The notes under the pieces were generated by a model. It had not been told where the DNA came from, searched no databases, and saw nothing but the letters and a program-made list of their open reading frames with translations. The position numbers and the translations under genes were made by a program. A DNA stretch of 64,000 nucleotides from Candidatus Binatia bacterium (GTDB lineage: Bacteria; Desulfobacterota; Binatia; Bin18), in contig OX638322.1 in NCBI GenBank assembly GCA_951812575.1, forward strand, positions 1,859,925-1,923,924, written 5' to 3'. This document shows, piece by piece, positions 40,519 through 50,180 of this stretch (its first letter is position 1; every line of letters begins with the position of its first letter).

Positions 40519-41784
40519 ATGCGAATAAGAAACCGGAGCGTTCTTTCTCTCACCGGCATACTGAGCTTGGTGGGCCTGTTGTCAGCAGGTGTATATGCCC
40601 AGGATGGAGATCAGCAACTATTGGACGGCTTTCTGCCGTACCGCAACGGCAGCCCTCAGATTGAGGGCATAACGCCCGGCATGACGCTGACCAAGGAGAA
40701 TGTCCAGCTTGCCGAAAAGGTGTTGCCGCCGGAGATCGTTCGCGTTGTCCAGGCCGGAGATTTTGAGATTCCCGTGCAGGCAACAACAGACTTTCCTATC
40801 CTTGAGGCCTATATGCAGGCGTCGATTAAACATGCCGGCCAAGTCCAACTCGGCGCGGATGGAGAACTCCAGAACTACACTCTTGGCCAGCCTTTCCCCC
40901 TGATCGATCCGGCCGACCCGCAGGCCGGGCTTAAGGCCGCCTGGAATTACCGCATGCGCTATATGGGTGATACCATGACAACCCAAGGCGTCCTGCGCAC
41001 GATCAACAGCTCCGGCAATACCGAACGGGCGGTGGACACCCGCTATTCACGCAGGTACGGCATGTTCCGTCCGAATCCGGAATTCAACGTAGCGAAGTGG
41101 GAAAAGGAAGGCACCTGGTGGCGAGAGCACTCGATTGTTATGAGCCCCCAGGACCTTGAGGGGGCCCAGAGTCTCACCTTTCACTACGCGGCGGACACGA
41201 CCAACCAGAAGGGTTGGGCCTACGACCCGCAGAGTCGCCGCACGCGCAGCATCGTCGTCAACCATCATGCCGCCTCATTCGAGGCGAGTTTTCTCATCGA
41301 AGATCATGCCGGTTTTCAGGGCTATCTCCACAACTACACCTGGCAGTATCTGGGCGAACAGGTGGCGCTGGTGCCGGGCTTCATTGGCGGAACGCCCCCG
41401 GAGTATGGCGGCAAAAGCGGCTGGTATCCCCAGTCGCCGTGGGAGTTGCGTCAGGTCGTCGTTCTTGAAGCAACCTCCAACGATTCCGGCCACCCGTATG
41501 GCAAGCGTCGCCTTTACATTGATCGACAGATTTATTCGGTTTTTTGCGTCTTTGTGTATGACCATGAGGGCACTCATTGGCGGACCTTGCTGCACACGTT
41601 CGGTGACCCGGCCGACGATCCGGACAATGCCGAGGTAAAGGGCACGCATCTCCACTTAGGTAATGTGTGGATAGACTATAAAAGCAATAGCGCCGCCCTG
41701 TGGACCGCCGACGAGGTCTTGATCAACAAACCACTCAAACCCAGGAAGTTTACGGTCAAAGAGATGGTCCGGCTGGGGAAGTGA
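40519..41784 (+). CDS. DUF1329 family outer-membrane-associated protein
   Basis: The 421-residue protein has a signal peptide (cleaved near residue 27, VYAQDG) and the DUF1329 pattern, including GWAYDPQSRRTRSI and IDRQIYSVFCVFVYDHEGTHWRTLLHTF. DUF1329 proteins have a LolB/LppX-like fold and are regularly encoded with DUF1302 proteins, in loci tied to lipid, sterol or aromatic use. The ATG at 40519 comes 145 or so bases after a divergent DyP gene. In the gap a 7-base inverted pair CTTATCT/AGATAAG and a TGAACATTCA palindrome may hold regulator sites. The partner gene starts 28 bases downstream. Confidence 0.88.
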   Translation: MRIRNRSVLSLTGILSLVGLLSAGVYAQDGDQQLLDGFLPYRNGSPQIEGITPGMTLTKENVQLAEKVLPPEIVRVVQAGDFEIPVQATTDFPILEAYMQASIKHAGQVQLGADGELQNYTLGQPFPLIDPADPQAGLKAAWNYRMRYMGDTMTTQGVLRTINSSGNTERAVDTRYSRRYGMFRPNPEFNVAKWEKEGTWWREHSIVMSPQDLEGAQSLTFHYAADTTNQKGWAYDPQSRRTRSIVVNHHAASFEASFLIEDHAGFQGYLHNYTWQYLGEQVALVPGFIGGTPPEYGGKSGWYPQSPWELRQVVVLEATSNDSGHPYGKRRLYIDRQIYSVFCVFVYDHEGTHWRTLLHTFGDPADDPDNAEVKGTHLHLGNVWIDYKSNSAALWTADEVLINKPLKPRKFTVKEMVRLGK

Positions 41785-41812
41785 AGGCGAGCTGACGGCC
41801 AGGGGGAACAGC

Positions 41813-43630
41813 GTGCAGGGGAGGCAAGCGACGACGCATGAACGTGCTGCGGCGCGTCTGAGACAGGTCGGGCTGTTGTGCCTGGGTGGCTTGGTCGCGG
41901 GCGTCCTGCTCTGGCCGGCCCTGCTATACGCCCGCTTTCTGGACGAGTCCCAAACCCTGCGCTTTAACGGCCGGGTGTATAACCGGACGGCTATGGCCGT
42001 AGAGAACGCGGGCGGGAACACCCGTCTCCAGACGCCGTATAATGCCTTCAATATGCTCCAGAACCGCACCTTCGTCCAAGTCGAAATGCGGCACGATCTG
42101 GTGGACCTGGTTGAGGGCAGCTATGAGGGTCATCTCAGTGTGCTGGCGCCGTTGCTCAAGCCGCTTCAGTGGCTCCAGCTTGAAGACATCAGTTATTTTA
42201 TGACCTATCGGGGAGAGTACGACGGCGTCTGGGACTATGGACCCGACGTGTTCCGCGAGCGCTTTCCACTGCTCTCCAACTGTGGGCAGCCCAGTAAACA
42301 AAAACGGACCAGCCCGCGTCAGCTTGCCGGCTGCTCGCGCACCAACCCGCGCCGTTCGTTGCGTAAACGCCATCGGCTGTTTGAGGCCTATGTTGACCTG
42401 TCGTGGGAGGCGCTCTTTTTGCGCATTGGACGCCAAAACCTGTCCTGGGGAGAGACCGACGCCTTTCGACTCCTGGATCAGATCAACCCGCTCGACGCCA
42501 GCTTTGGCGGCTTCCTCGTTTCCCTGGATGACCGCCGTGTGCCCCTGGACATGGTGCGGGCCGTGTACAGCTTTGAGGATGTCGGGCCTTTCTCCGAACT
42601 GAACATTGAGGGCTACGGGGCCTTTGACAAGAATATCTCCAGCCCGACACCGGCTGGCTCACCCTGGTCCACCCCGAACCCGCCGGGGATGCGGGGGGTT
42701 GTCAAAAAGCCGGCGCAGAATTTTAAGGACACCCGAGGCGGCTTTCGCGTCACCGCCAGGGTCGGCGAGCTGACGCTCTCCGCGGCGCATTACTACACCT
42801 TTCTGGATGCGCCCGAGGTGCGTATTGTCACACCCCGAAAGAATCCCCCGATCAGTCTGGCGGCGTTTGAGCAGGCAGTCAACGCGGGGCTGGCCTCTCA
42901 GTTCATCGTCGATAACTTCCAGGCTAATGTCCTGTATCCGAAAATTGCGATCTCCGGTCTGACCGCCTCGTTTCCCATACCGAAGTGGTACGCGATCATC
43001 CGCAGCGAGGCGGCTGTTTTCTGGGACGAGCCGTTCTTCAAGAACTCGGGTGCTACGCACCTCCTCGGACCGGTCTTGTCCGGCGGTCAGATCACACCCG
43101 GTTACCGCCAGGTCGGGATCGATCCCGCCACCGGCTCGCCGCTGCTGTCGTATGAGAACGATATTGCCCACTCACACGTTGTGCGCTGGGTGCTGGGCAT
43201 TGATATTAATCGCTATATTCGCGCCCTCAATCCCCAGCAGTCTTTTATTGTCAGCGGGCAGATGTTTGGCACGCATATTGTCGATTTTAACGACACGTCG
43301 CTGGCGTCAGTCGGGCCATACGATTTTGGCCATTTTGCGATTCCGGTAAGCGAGCCGAGCCGCCAGAACCAATCCCTGGTCAATATCGACCAACATCAGT
43401 TTGTGAATACGCTGAGTATCTCGACCTCCTTCCGCTCCGGGGTGATTAGACCCCAGTTGGTCTTCTTCTACGACTGGCAGGGTTCCTGGCTGGTCCAGCC
43501 GGGGATCACCCTGACGCGCGACCCGTTTCGACTGACGCTCCAGTACAACTATCTCGATGGCCAGTACAACGGCATCGGCCTGCTACGCGACCGGGACAAT
43601 CTGATTACGCAGCTTGAGGTGGTGTTTTAG
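41813..43630 (+). CDS. DUF1302 family outer-membrane protein
   Basis: The 605-residue product carries an N-terminal hydrophobic signal (about residues 20-42), then RFNGRVYNRTA and many amphipathic strands and ends QLEVVF with terminal Phe, as in a beta barrel. IGRQNLSWGETDAFRLLDQINPLD near residues 203-226 is the recognisable DUF1302 block. It should work with the DUF1329 protein in moving hydrophobic compounds through the envelope. The GTG start follows AGGGGGAA. Its 3' end overlaps the convergent hisS by 26 bases. Confidence 0.87.
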   Translation: MQGRQATTHERAAARLRQVGLLCLGGLVAGVLLWPALLYARFLDESQTLRFNGRVYNRTAMAVENAGGNTRLQTPYNAFNMLQNRTFVQVEMRHDLVDLVEGSYEGHLSVLAPLLKPLQWLQLEDISYFMTYRGEYDGVWDYGPDVFRERFPLLSNCGQPSKQKRTSPRQLAGCSRTNPRRSLRKRHRLFEAYVDLSWEALFLRIGRQNLSWGETDAFRLLDQINPLDASFGGFLVSLDDRRVPLDMVRAVYSFEDVGPFSELNIEGYGAFDKNISSPTPAGSPWSTPNPPGMRGVVKKPAQNFKDTRGGFRVTARVGELTLSAAHYYTFLDAPEVRIVTPRKNPPISLAAFEQAVNAGLASQFIVDNFQANVLYPKIAISGLTASFPIPKWYAIIRSEAAVFWDEPFFKNSGATHLLGPVLSGGQITPGYRQVGIDPATGSPLLSYENDIAHSHVVRWVLGIDINRYIRALNPQQSFIVSGQMFGTHIVDFNDTSLASVGPYDFGHFAIPVSEPSRQNQSLVNIDQHQFVNTLSISTSFRSGVIRPQLVFFYDWQGSWLVQPGITLTRDPFRLTLQYNYLDGQYNGIGLLRDRDNLITQLEVVF

Positions 43631-44972
43631 GCTGGAGCGCGGCGATGAGATCGCCTTCCCCCAGCGCTTGCTGCTCTCCGGTTGCCAGGTCTTTCAGGGT
43701 ATAGCGCCGGCGTTCAACCTCGTCCGGGCCGAGAATGAGGGCATAGGGAATCTGTTGGGCGTCGGCGGCCGAGAGCTGGCGCTTGAGCCTGCTCTGCTCC
43801 GGATAGACCTCGACCGTAATGCCCGCCTGACGCAGGCGCGAGGCCAGTCCGACCGCCGGTGGCAGCGGGGTATCGGGCAGGACGCAGACCATCACCTGGG
43901 CCGTCAGTTGCAGGGCCGGGAACATCCGTCGCTCTTCCATTAAGAGCAGAATACGTTCCAGACCGAGGGAAAAGCCGACCGCCGGAACCTGCCTGTTGCT
44001 GAACATGCCAACCAGGTTGTCGTAGCGTCCGCCGCCGCCTAAGGAGCCGCTGAAGTCGGTTGAGACGGCCTCGAAGATAGGGCCGGTATAATAGCTCAGC
44101 CCGCGTGCCAGCGCCGGGGCCAAGCGGATATGCGAACCTGCCGGAGCATCCATGGTTAAGGCCGCAAGCGTTTCAAGCTCGTTGAGCGCCTGCTGCGCCT
44201 CGGGCTGTAATAACTGTCCGCGCAAAGCTTCTAACACGGTGTGGTTGCTCATCTCCGGGGTGCTCGTTGTCATGGCGAGCAGACGGTGGGCCGATTCCTG
44301 AGCAATGCCGCGTTGCGTGAGTTCTGCCTGCACGCCGTCAACGCCGATTTTATCCAGCTTATCAATGGCGATCAGAGCGGAACCCTCAAGGCTGGGGTCA
44401 ATGCCGGCCGCCCCGATCATGCTGCGCAGAATCACCCGGTGGTTGAGCGCAATGGAGAAGTTGGAAAAGCCGAGCTCAAGCAGCGCACTGCTGACCGCAT
44501 TCATCACCTCTGCTTCGGCCAGCAGCGACGTGGTGCCGGTCAGATCAACATCGCACTGATAAAACTCCCGAAAGCGGCCTTTGGCCGGCCGGTCGGCCCG
44601 CCAGACGGGCTGAATCTGGTAGCGCTTGAACATCCTGGGCAGGCTGTTGCCGTACTGGGCCACGACGCGAGCCAGCGGAACGGTGAGATCGTAGCGCAGT
44701 CCAAGCTCGGCCAGGTCTCCGGCCTCGGGGGCCGGTTTTTCCAGGGCGCGCGCGAGTTTGTCGCCCCGGTGGAGAAGACGGAAGAGGAGTTGGTCGCCCT
44801 CCTCGCCATATTTGCCTAACAGCGTGCTCAGATTCTCAATGGCCGGCGTTTCGAGGGGCAGAAAACCGTAGCGCTGAAAGACGTTCTCAATCTTGTCTAC
44901 AACGTAGCGTCGTTTTGCCACGGTCTCAGGTAAGTAATCTCGCGTGCCGCTCGGCGGCTTGGTACTCGGCAT
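43605..44972 (-). CDS. hisS: Histidyl-tRNA synthetase
   Basis: The 455-residue product holds class II motif 2 (FKRYQIQPVWRADRPAKGRFREFYQCDVD, about 114-142), the histidine-specific LARGLSYYTGPIFEA, and motif 3 (VGFSLGLERIL), followed by the HisS anticodon-binding domain. It charges tRNA-His with histidine. Length is normal. It is the only translation gene seen in the window and would be the best marker for placing the organism. The stop lies inside the 3' end of the convergent DUF1302 gene. Confidence 0.95.
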   Translation of the reverse strand: MPSTKPPSGTRDYLPETVAKRRYVVDKIENVFQRYGFLPLETPAIENLSTLLGKYGEEGDQLLFRLLHRGDKLARALEKPAPEAGDLAELGLRYDLTVPLARVVAQYGNSLPRMFKRYQIQPVWRADRPAKGRFREFYQCDVDLTGTTSLLAEAEVMNAVSSALLELGFSNFSIALNHRVILRSMIGAAGIDPSLEGSALIAIDKLDKIGVDGVQAELTQRGIAQESAHRLLAMTTSTPEMSNHTVLEALRGQLLQPEAQQALNELETLAALTMDAPAGSHIRLAPALARGLSYYTGPIFEAVSTDFSGSLGGGGRYDNLVGMFSNRQVPAVGFSLGLERILLLMEERRMFPALQLTAQVMVCVLPDTPLPPAVGLASRLRQAGITVEVYPEQSRLKRQLSAADAQQIPYALILGPDEVERRRYTLKDLATGEQQALGEGDLIAALQPKTPPQAA

Positions 44973-45058
44973 ACAGTAACCTCGAACAGGAGTGATACCG
45001 GAGTGTATCCGTTCCGAAGAGAACTGTCAGGGCCGTAGGGCGAATGAGCGGAGTATCC

Positions 45059-46996
45059 TTAGCCCTGGGCCGCCGCCTGGAGGGCTGCACGGCCCGTGTC
45101 GGACAGGGAGAGACGACGTTCCCATATGCCGTGGCTGCGCACCTGGCCGAGTCGCTCCAAGCGGCTGACGACTACGCCGAGCGTCGAGGCGTTCGCCTCA
45201 ATCGCTCGGCCCAAGGTCCGCAGCGTCTGCGGACCGCTCTCAATCTGCCTGAGGATTTGGAGCTCCATGGTGGGAACCGAAGAGTAGGGCGGTACAGCCG
45301 CTCCGGGTTCTTCAGTCTTCTCCCGGTATTGCGCTCCCTGGGGAGTGATCTCCAGGGTAAAAAAGTCCGGGCCTGACTGCGCCTGACGCCGGACCAGGCC
45401 CGCGGCTATCAGTTCATCGATTAAGCGGTTCCCGCGCGCGGTGTCTATGCCGAGAAAATCGGTCAGCTCAACCATCTGTCCATAGCCGTGGTGTAGCAGG
45501 TCCAGGAATTGTGTATGCTCAGCGGTAAGGACGGAAGGCTGCTGGCCGACCGCTACGTGACTGTCCTGCTGGTCTGTCGGCTGTGGGGTCGCCAGCGAGA
45601 TCAGCACGATCAAGGGTAGGGTGACGAGGGTGCCGATAAGAACCGTATGGGTTGACCACGCGGTTACGCCCGTCAGCTGTAAGCCCTCGTAGACCAGCAT
45701 GACCAGCATCCCGATGAGTGTCCCCCAAAACGCTCCGGCTGCGCTGATCCGTGACCAGCGATGCCCGAGTAAAAAGATCAGTGCCGCCGGCCCCAGCATC
45801 GCGCAGCTAATAGCCAGCAGAAAATAGGGCCCGCCGGGGTAGAAACTGAGCAGCCAGATGCCACCTCCGGTGACAACGGTGAGGATTCGGCTGATACGCA
45901 AGACCTGTTCGCGTGTGGCCTCCGGATGCAGAAAGCGTTGGTACAGGTCGCGCACCAGGGTTGAAGTAATTCCCAGATGGGCGTTGCTAGTGGTTGAGAT
46001 GGTGGCTGCCAGGGCCGCCACCAGGCCGAAGAGCGCCACCCCCGAGGGGAGGTCGCGCATCAGCAGGCCATACGCACTCATGGGGTTGGCTCCATCGAGA
46101 AAGTCCTGGCGATACACGCTCCCCGCGTACAGTCCGAGCAGGCCCAAGGCCCCGTGGACAATCAGGACGACCACGACTCCGCCAATCAGGTATTGCCAGC
46201 GGGCGACAAACTCGGTGCGGGCGGCCGCGGCGCGCAGCCAGTAGTAGTTGCCGCCCCACTGAATGAACATGCCGACCACCAGGGAGACGGTGATAATGCT
46301 GGGATAGCTCAGACGCAACCACGGAAACGTCCCGGCCGTTCCCTGGGTCAACGGAGCCGGGGACACGAACTGGGCTTGAATCATCTCCCAGCCACCAAAT
46401 GTCCAGGCACAGTAGCCGACCAGCGCCGGCAGCAGGATGAAGCCCAGAATGACCTGCACGACATCGGTCAGGGTCAACGCCCACAGGCCGCCGAGGAGGA
46501 GAAACATGACGTGGCCGCCGAGAATAAGCGTCACCATCAGCCACAGCGGGGCCTCAAGAAAGCCGGTCATAATCAGCGCCATGGCAATGACATTCATGGC
46601 GACCAGGCCGGTTACACCGAGGACGGTGGCAATGCTGACGACCAGGCGGGTACGCGCATCAAAGCGCATCTCCAACCACTCCGGCAGGGTGTAGGCCCCG
46701 GAGCGACGGACATACGGACAGGCCAGCAGGCCGTATATCCAATAGCCGATGACCGCCGGCAGACTAATACCCCACACCCAGCCAAAAAAACCGTACTGAA
46801 TGGTCAGACCCGGAATAATGCTGGTCACGCTGCCGGCAAACGCGATTCCACAAATCCCGGCAATGCCGGGCAGCAGACTGACCTGACGGCCGGCCAGCAG
46901 ATAATCGGCATCGGTCGAAACCCAGCGTTTGGCATACCAGCCCAGAGACCACAGCAGGGCGATCAAGATGAGAACGGACAGGACGGATATCAGCAC
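45059..46996 (-). CDS. Sodium/solute symporter (SSS family) fused to a C-terminal winged-helix module
   Basis: The first 480 or so residues are an SSS symporter with about 13 hydrophobic segments, including DADYLLAGRQVSLLPGIAGICGIAFAGSV at the start and ALAATISTTSNAHLGI in a later helix. The last 166 residues are hydrophilic and hold two winged-helix-like units: FLDLLHHGYGQMVELTDFLGIDTARGNRLIDELIAAGLVRR and ILRQIESGPQTLRTLGRAIEANASTLGVVVSRLERLGQVR. I chose the GTG at 46996, preceded by AAGGAGGGAG, 17 codons inside the longest frame. The solute is unknown. A membrane-bound transporter-regulator is the direct reading; a sequencing frameshift is not needed, since a single frame covers all. Confidence 0.85.
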   Translation of the reverse strand: MLISVLSVLILIALLWSLGWYAKRWVSTDADYLLAGRQVSLLPGIAGICGIAFAGSVTSIIPGLTIQYGFFGWVWGISLPAVIGYWIYGLLACPYVRRSGAYTLPEWLEMRFDARTRLVVSIATVLGVTGLVAMNVIAMALIMTGFLEAPLWLMVTLILGGHVMFLLLGGLWALTLTDVVQVILGFILLPALVGYCAWTFGGWEMIQAQFVSPAPLTQGTAGTFPWLRLSYPSIITVSLVVGMFIQWGGNYYWLRAAAARTEFVARWQYLIGGVVVVLIVHGALGLLGLYAGSVYRQDFLDGANPMSAYGLLMRDLPSGVALFGLVAALAATISTTSNAHLGITSTLVRDLYQRFLHPEATREQVLRISRILTVVTGGGIWLLSFYPGGPYFLLAISCAMLGPAALIFLLGHRWSRISAAGAFWGTLIGMLVMLVYEGLQLTGVTAWSTHTVLIGTLVTLPLIVLISLATPQPTDQQDSHVAVGQQPSVLTAEHTQFLDLLHHGYGQMVELTDFLGIDTARGNRLIDELIAAGLVRRQAQSGPDFFTLEITPQGAQYREKTEEPGAAVPPYSSVPTMELQILRQIESGPQTLRTLGRAIEANASTLGVVVSRLERLGQVRSHGIWERRLSLSDTGRAALQAAAQG

Positions 46997-47149
46997 GGAC
47001 TCCCTCCTTTGCTTGTCCTGATAGCCTAACAAAGCCAACGGAGACAAGGCAGGTGTAACCGGTCAGTCCTGAAGATTCTGCGGATTGGGTTGAATATTTG
47101 CCGCTGACCCAATAATGAGACTCTAGCGCAAAAAGGAAGGGAGACGACC

Positions 47150-48208
47150 ATGGCTCAGTATGTCTACGCTGGAGCGTCGCAGTTTTCCACAAACGGACAG
47201 AACACCCCAAGCAGCGGTTTGTGTCGTCAAGGAGTCGGAGAAACGGAGTGGCAGATTTTGAGCCAGGGCCTCCCGGAGCGGGCCGAGATTCGGGCCATTC
47301 TTGTCCATCCTGACAATCCGCATCTCTTATACGTCGGCACCCAGCACGGGCCGTACCGCAGTACGGACGGCGGGGCGCACTGGGAGGGGTTGGATTTTCC
47401 AGATGCCGGGATGGCGGTCTGGTCGTTGCTGTTTCGTCCGAACGATCCCCAGGTCGTGTATTGCGGCACTGCACCGGCAGCCATCTACCGGAGCGAGAAC
47501 GGCGGCGACAGTTGGAAACGCCTGACCTTTGCCCAGCCGTCCGGCATGGTCGAAATGGGCTTTCCGTGCCGCATTATCGGCCTGGCGGCCGACCCGAACG
47601 ATCCGGATGCGGTGTACGCTGGCCTGGAGGTCGGCGGAATCATCCGCAGTACAGACGGCGGCGATACCTGGGAGGACTGTACCGCAGCGCTGCTCCAGTT
47701 TGCCGAGCAGGATTATTTGAAGAGTCGTATTCTGAGCAACACCGACGCCGAAGGCATGATGGACACACACGCCCTGGTGCTGAGTGCCGCGCAGCCGGGT
47801 AGCGTCTTTCTGGCCACGCGCATGGGTTTGTTTCAAAGCCCGGATCAGGGTCAGACCTGGGCGGATATGGAAATCTGGCGTTCTTCGCCATTAGCGTACG
47901 CGCGCGATATCCAGGTCGCTCCTGGTGACCCTAGTACCCTCTACGCCGCGCTGAGTCCTGGGGCGTTGACCCTGAACGGCTCCGTCTATCGCAGCCCGGA
48001 CCTGGGTCAGACCTGGCAGCGCTTTGATCATGGCATCTCCCCCCAGAGTACCATGATGACCGTGGCCCTCAGCCGCCAGGACCCGCAGCTCGTATACTGT
48101 GGCACGCGGGAGGGCCAGGTGTTCGGCACTCAGGACGGTGGTACGACCTGGGGAGAGTCCGCGCTGCCGGACGGGTGTCAGAACGTCTATACCTTGGCGT
48201 GCGGATAA
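47150..48208 (+). CDS. BNR/sialidase-like beta-propeller protein
   Basis: The 352-residue product has at least six Asp-box repeats (S/G-x-D/N-x-G-x-x-W), for example RSTDGGAHW, RSENGGDSW, RSTDGGDTW, QSPDQGQTW, RSPDLGQTW and GTQDGGTTW, spaced at 40-60 residues, giving a six- or seven-blade propeller. There is no signal peptide, so it is cytosolic. Catalytic sialidase residues cannot be recognised; relatives are annotated as glycosyl hydrolases or YCF48/sortilin-like without proof. It is divergent from the symporter gene. Confidence 0.85.
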   Translation: MAQYVYAGASQFSTNGQNTPSSGLCRQGVGETEWQILSQGLPERAEIRAILVHPDNPHLLYVGTQHGPYRSTDGGAHWEGLDFPDAGMAVWSLLFRPNDPQVVYCGTAPAAIYRSENGGDSWKRLTFAQPSGMVEMGFPCRIIGLAADPNDPDAVYAGLEVGGIIRSTDGGDTWEDCTAALLQFAEQDYLKSRILSNTDAEGMMDTHALVLSAAQPGSVFLATRMGLFQSPDQGQTWADMEIWRSSPLAYARDIQVAPGDPSTLYAALSPGALTLNGSVYRSPDLGQTWQRFDHGISPQSTMMTVALSRQDPQLVYCGTREGQVFGTQDGGTTWGESALPDGCQNVYTLACG

Positions 48209-48552
48209 AAGCGGCTGGGCAACCACAGGGGGTCGCCCCTACACCCCTGGAGGGAGAGGGTGAGGGGGCTTCTGAGGGCAGCCTCGCCTCGCCGGGGTAG
48301 GGGCAATTCATGAATTGCCCCTACGGCACAAGCGCCCCCTCCAGCCCCCACCGTCACACGTCTTGAGTGGAGTGAAGCGTAGCGGTGGCGTGGTTTTTGC
48401 CAGGCCGGGAATCCTCGGACTATCCCCCGAGGGAAGTGATACGGGTCAGCCGAGGCAGGATTCTCCAAACTCTTGCCCGAGCGAACCGTGTAGGCTAGAA
48501 ACAATACTTTCACGTTTCAGTTCACAACACGTAAAAACGGAGGGAATGCAGA
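48209..48552. repeat. Gene-free interval with two GTAGGGGC-type palindromes
   Basis: The 344 bases between the propeller and amidohydrolase genes hold no supported gene. A repeat at 48217-48242 (GGGCAACC to CCCCTAC) is the inverse of the one at 50181-50206. At 48297-48324 lies a perfect 28-base palindrome, GTAGGGGCAATTCA followed by its reverse complement. Between them are CCCTGGAGGGAGAGGGTGAGG-type bases akin to the repeats at 10777-10864. The last 100 bases should hold the amidohydrolase promoter, not resolved. Confidence 0.75.
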
Positions 48553-49710
48553 ATGGCCGCAAACGGAAAGTTTCCCTATAGCGGGGCGGTTGATGCCGAC
48601 GGACATATCCTTGAGCCACCTGACACCTGGGAGAAGTATATTGATCCAAGATATAAGGACCGGGCCATCCGCCTGCGCACCAATGAAGACGGGCTGGAGG
48701 TCCTGGAACTGGATGGACGACCCGCCAAGTATTCTCAGCCGGGACAATTGGCCCAGTTCGGGGCGATGGGAAAAAAATCGGAAGAAGAAACCGCACCCCA
48801 TCCGGACCGTACCTATGTGGGCGAAGCGCCCTTTGGCTCGATGTATCCCAAAGAGCGGCTGGCCCGTATGGATCAGGAGGGCTTGGAGAAAGCCATTATC
48901 TACCCCAGCATCGGCCTCTTATGGGAAACCGAAGAGGTTGAGGGCCTTGAGCTCCAGGCGGCCTACGCCGAGGCGTATAACCGCTGGGTGGTTGATTTCT
49001 GTTCCGATTCCGATGGCCGGCTGATCCCGATTGCTCATATCTCAATGGGGGACGGGAATGTAGCAGCCCAGGAATTGGAGCGGGCGGTGCGCGCCGGCGC
49101 CAAAGGCGCGTTCTTCGTGCCGTTTACGCCAACCAATAAATCTCACGCCCACCCGGACTACGACCCGTTCTGGGCCAAGGCCCAGGAACTGGATGTCCCG
49201 GTCGGCATCCACCCGAGCGGTGAGCCACCTTCCAAGCGGGTGCACCAACGCTTCAAGGATATGCAGAAATGGGCGCTGTGGCACTACAATGTGCACGGCG
49301 CGCAGGGGCCGCTCCAGGCCTTCACGGCGATGTTCCAGTACGGCTTGTTTGAGCGTTTTCCCAAGATCAAAGTTGTGGTGCTGGAATCGGGCGCGGGCTG
49401 GGCCGGCTATCTGCTCAACCGCATGGATGCGGTGTTTGACAGCCCCCTGGGCGATACCGTCAAGCTCAAAGAAAAACCCAGCTATTATTTTTACCGCAAC
49501 TGCTGGATTTCCGGCGACCCGGACGAAAAAGCCTTTGGCCATGTGGTGGACTTCGTAGGCGCCGACAAATTCTTCTGGGCCTCTGATTTTCCGCATCCCG
49601 ACCATCCGGACAACTATATGGACGAGCTGACCGAGCTGGTTGAGCCCATGTCCGAGGCAACGCGGCAGAAGGTCATCGGCCAGAACGCGGCGCAGGTCTA
49701 CGGTCTGTAG
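48553..49710 (+). CDS. Amidohydrolase-2 family protein (DADGH type)
   Basis: The 385-residue product has VDADGHILEPPDTW at 15-28, VGIHPSGEPP near 218 with a metal His, and ASDFPHPDHPDN near the end with the catalytic Asp. It is followed after 10 bases by a DUF3237 gene. The ATG follows a CGGAGGGAATG sequence. Related proteins decarboxylate or hydrolyse aromatic acids, but the substrate here is unknown. Confidence 0.88.
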   Translation: MAANGKFPYSGAVDADGHILEPPDTWEKYIDPRYKDRAIRLRTNEDGLEVLELDGRPAKYSQPGQLAQFGAMGKKSEEETAPHPDRTYVGEAPFGSMYPKERLARMDQEGLEKAIIYPSIGLLWETEEVEGLELQAAYAEAYNRWVVDFCSDSDGRLIPIAHISMGDGNVAAQELERAVRAGAKGAFFVPFTPTNKSHAHPDYDPFWAKAQELDVPVGIHPSGEPPSKRVHQRFKDMQKWALWHYNVHGAQGPLQAFTAMFQYGLFERFPKIKVVVLESGAGWAGYLLNRMDAVFDSPLGDTVKLKEKPSYYFYRNCWISGDPDEKAFGHVVDFVGADKFFWASDFPHPDHPDNYMDELTELVEPMSEATRQKVIGQNAAQVYGL

Positions 49711-49720
49711 GGAGCGGGCG

Positions 49721-50176
49721 ATGAAGCTCGAATATCTGTGCGATTACACTGCAACCTTCATCACCCCGATCAGCGTCGGCAAGGGACCGCTCGGCGAGCG
49801 TATTGTAGCCGACCTGACCGGCGGCCACTTCGAAGGCCCGCGCATGAAGGGCAAGGTCCGGGCCAGCGGGGCCGACTGGGCTCTGGTCGGCCCGGACGGC
49901 AACCTGCGTCTCGACGTGCGGGCGGTCTTTGAAAGCGACGATGGGGCTGCGATCTACGTCACCTACCGGGCGCGTATGGAAGCCACCGAGGGTATTCGGA
50001 AAGCGCTTGCAGGCGGCGGCTCGACCAATTTCGGGGATAATTATTTTATCTCACAGATACAGTTTGAGACCGGCGACGAGCGGTATGCCTGGCTCAATAA
50101 CCTGATGGCAGTGGGCGAGGGCAAACTCAAGCCCAACGAGGTGACCTATCGGGTGTATGCCGTCGTGCCGGATTAA
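49721..50176 (+). CDS. DUF3237 family protein
   Basis: The 151-residue product is a one-domain DUF3237 protein: LCDYTATFITPISVGKGPLGERIVADLTGGHFEGPRMKGKVRASGADW, then DVRAVFESDDGAAIYVTYRARM and RYAWLNNLMAVGEGKL. The family forms a small beta barrel of unknown function, often beside amidohydrolases and ring-cleavage genes. The ATG at 49721 follows GGAGCGGG, 10 bases after the amidohydrolase stop; the upstream frame lies inside that gene. A hairpin ends the unit. Confidence 0.87.
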   Translation: MKLEYLCDYTATFITPISVGKGPLGERIVADLTGGHFEGPRMKGKVRASGADWALVGPDGNLRLDVRAVFESDDGAAIYVTYRARMEATEGIRKALAGGGSTNFGDNYFISQIQFETGDERYAWLNNLMAVGEGKLKPNEVTYRVYAVVPD

Positions 50177-50180
50177 CTGT

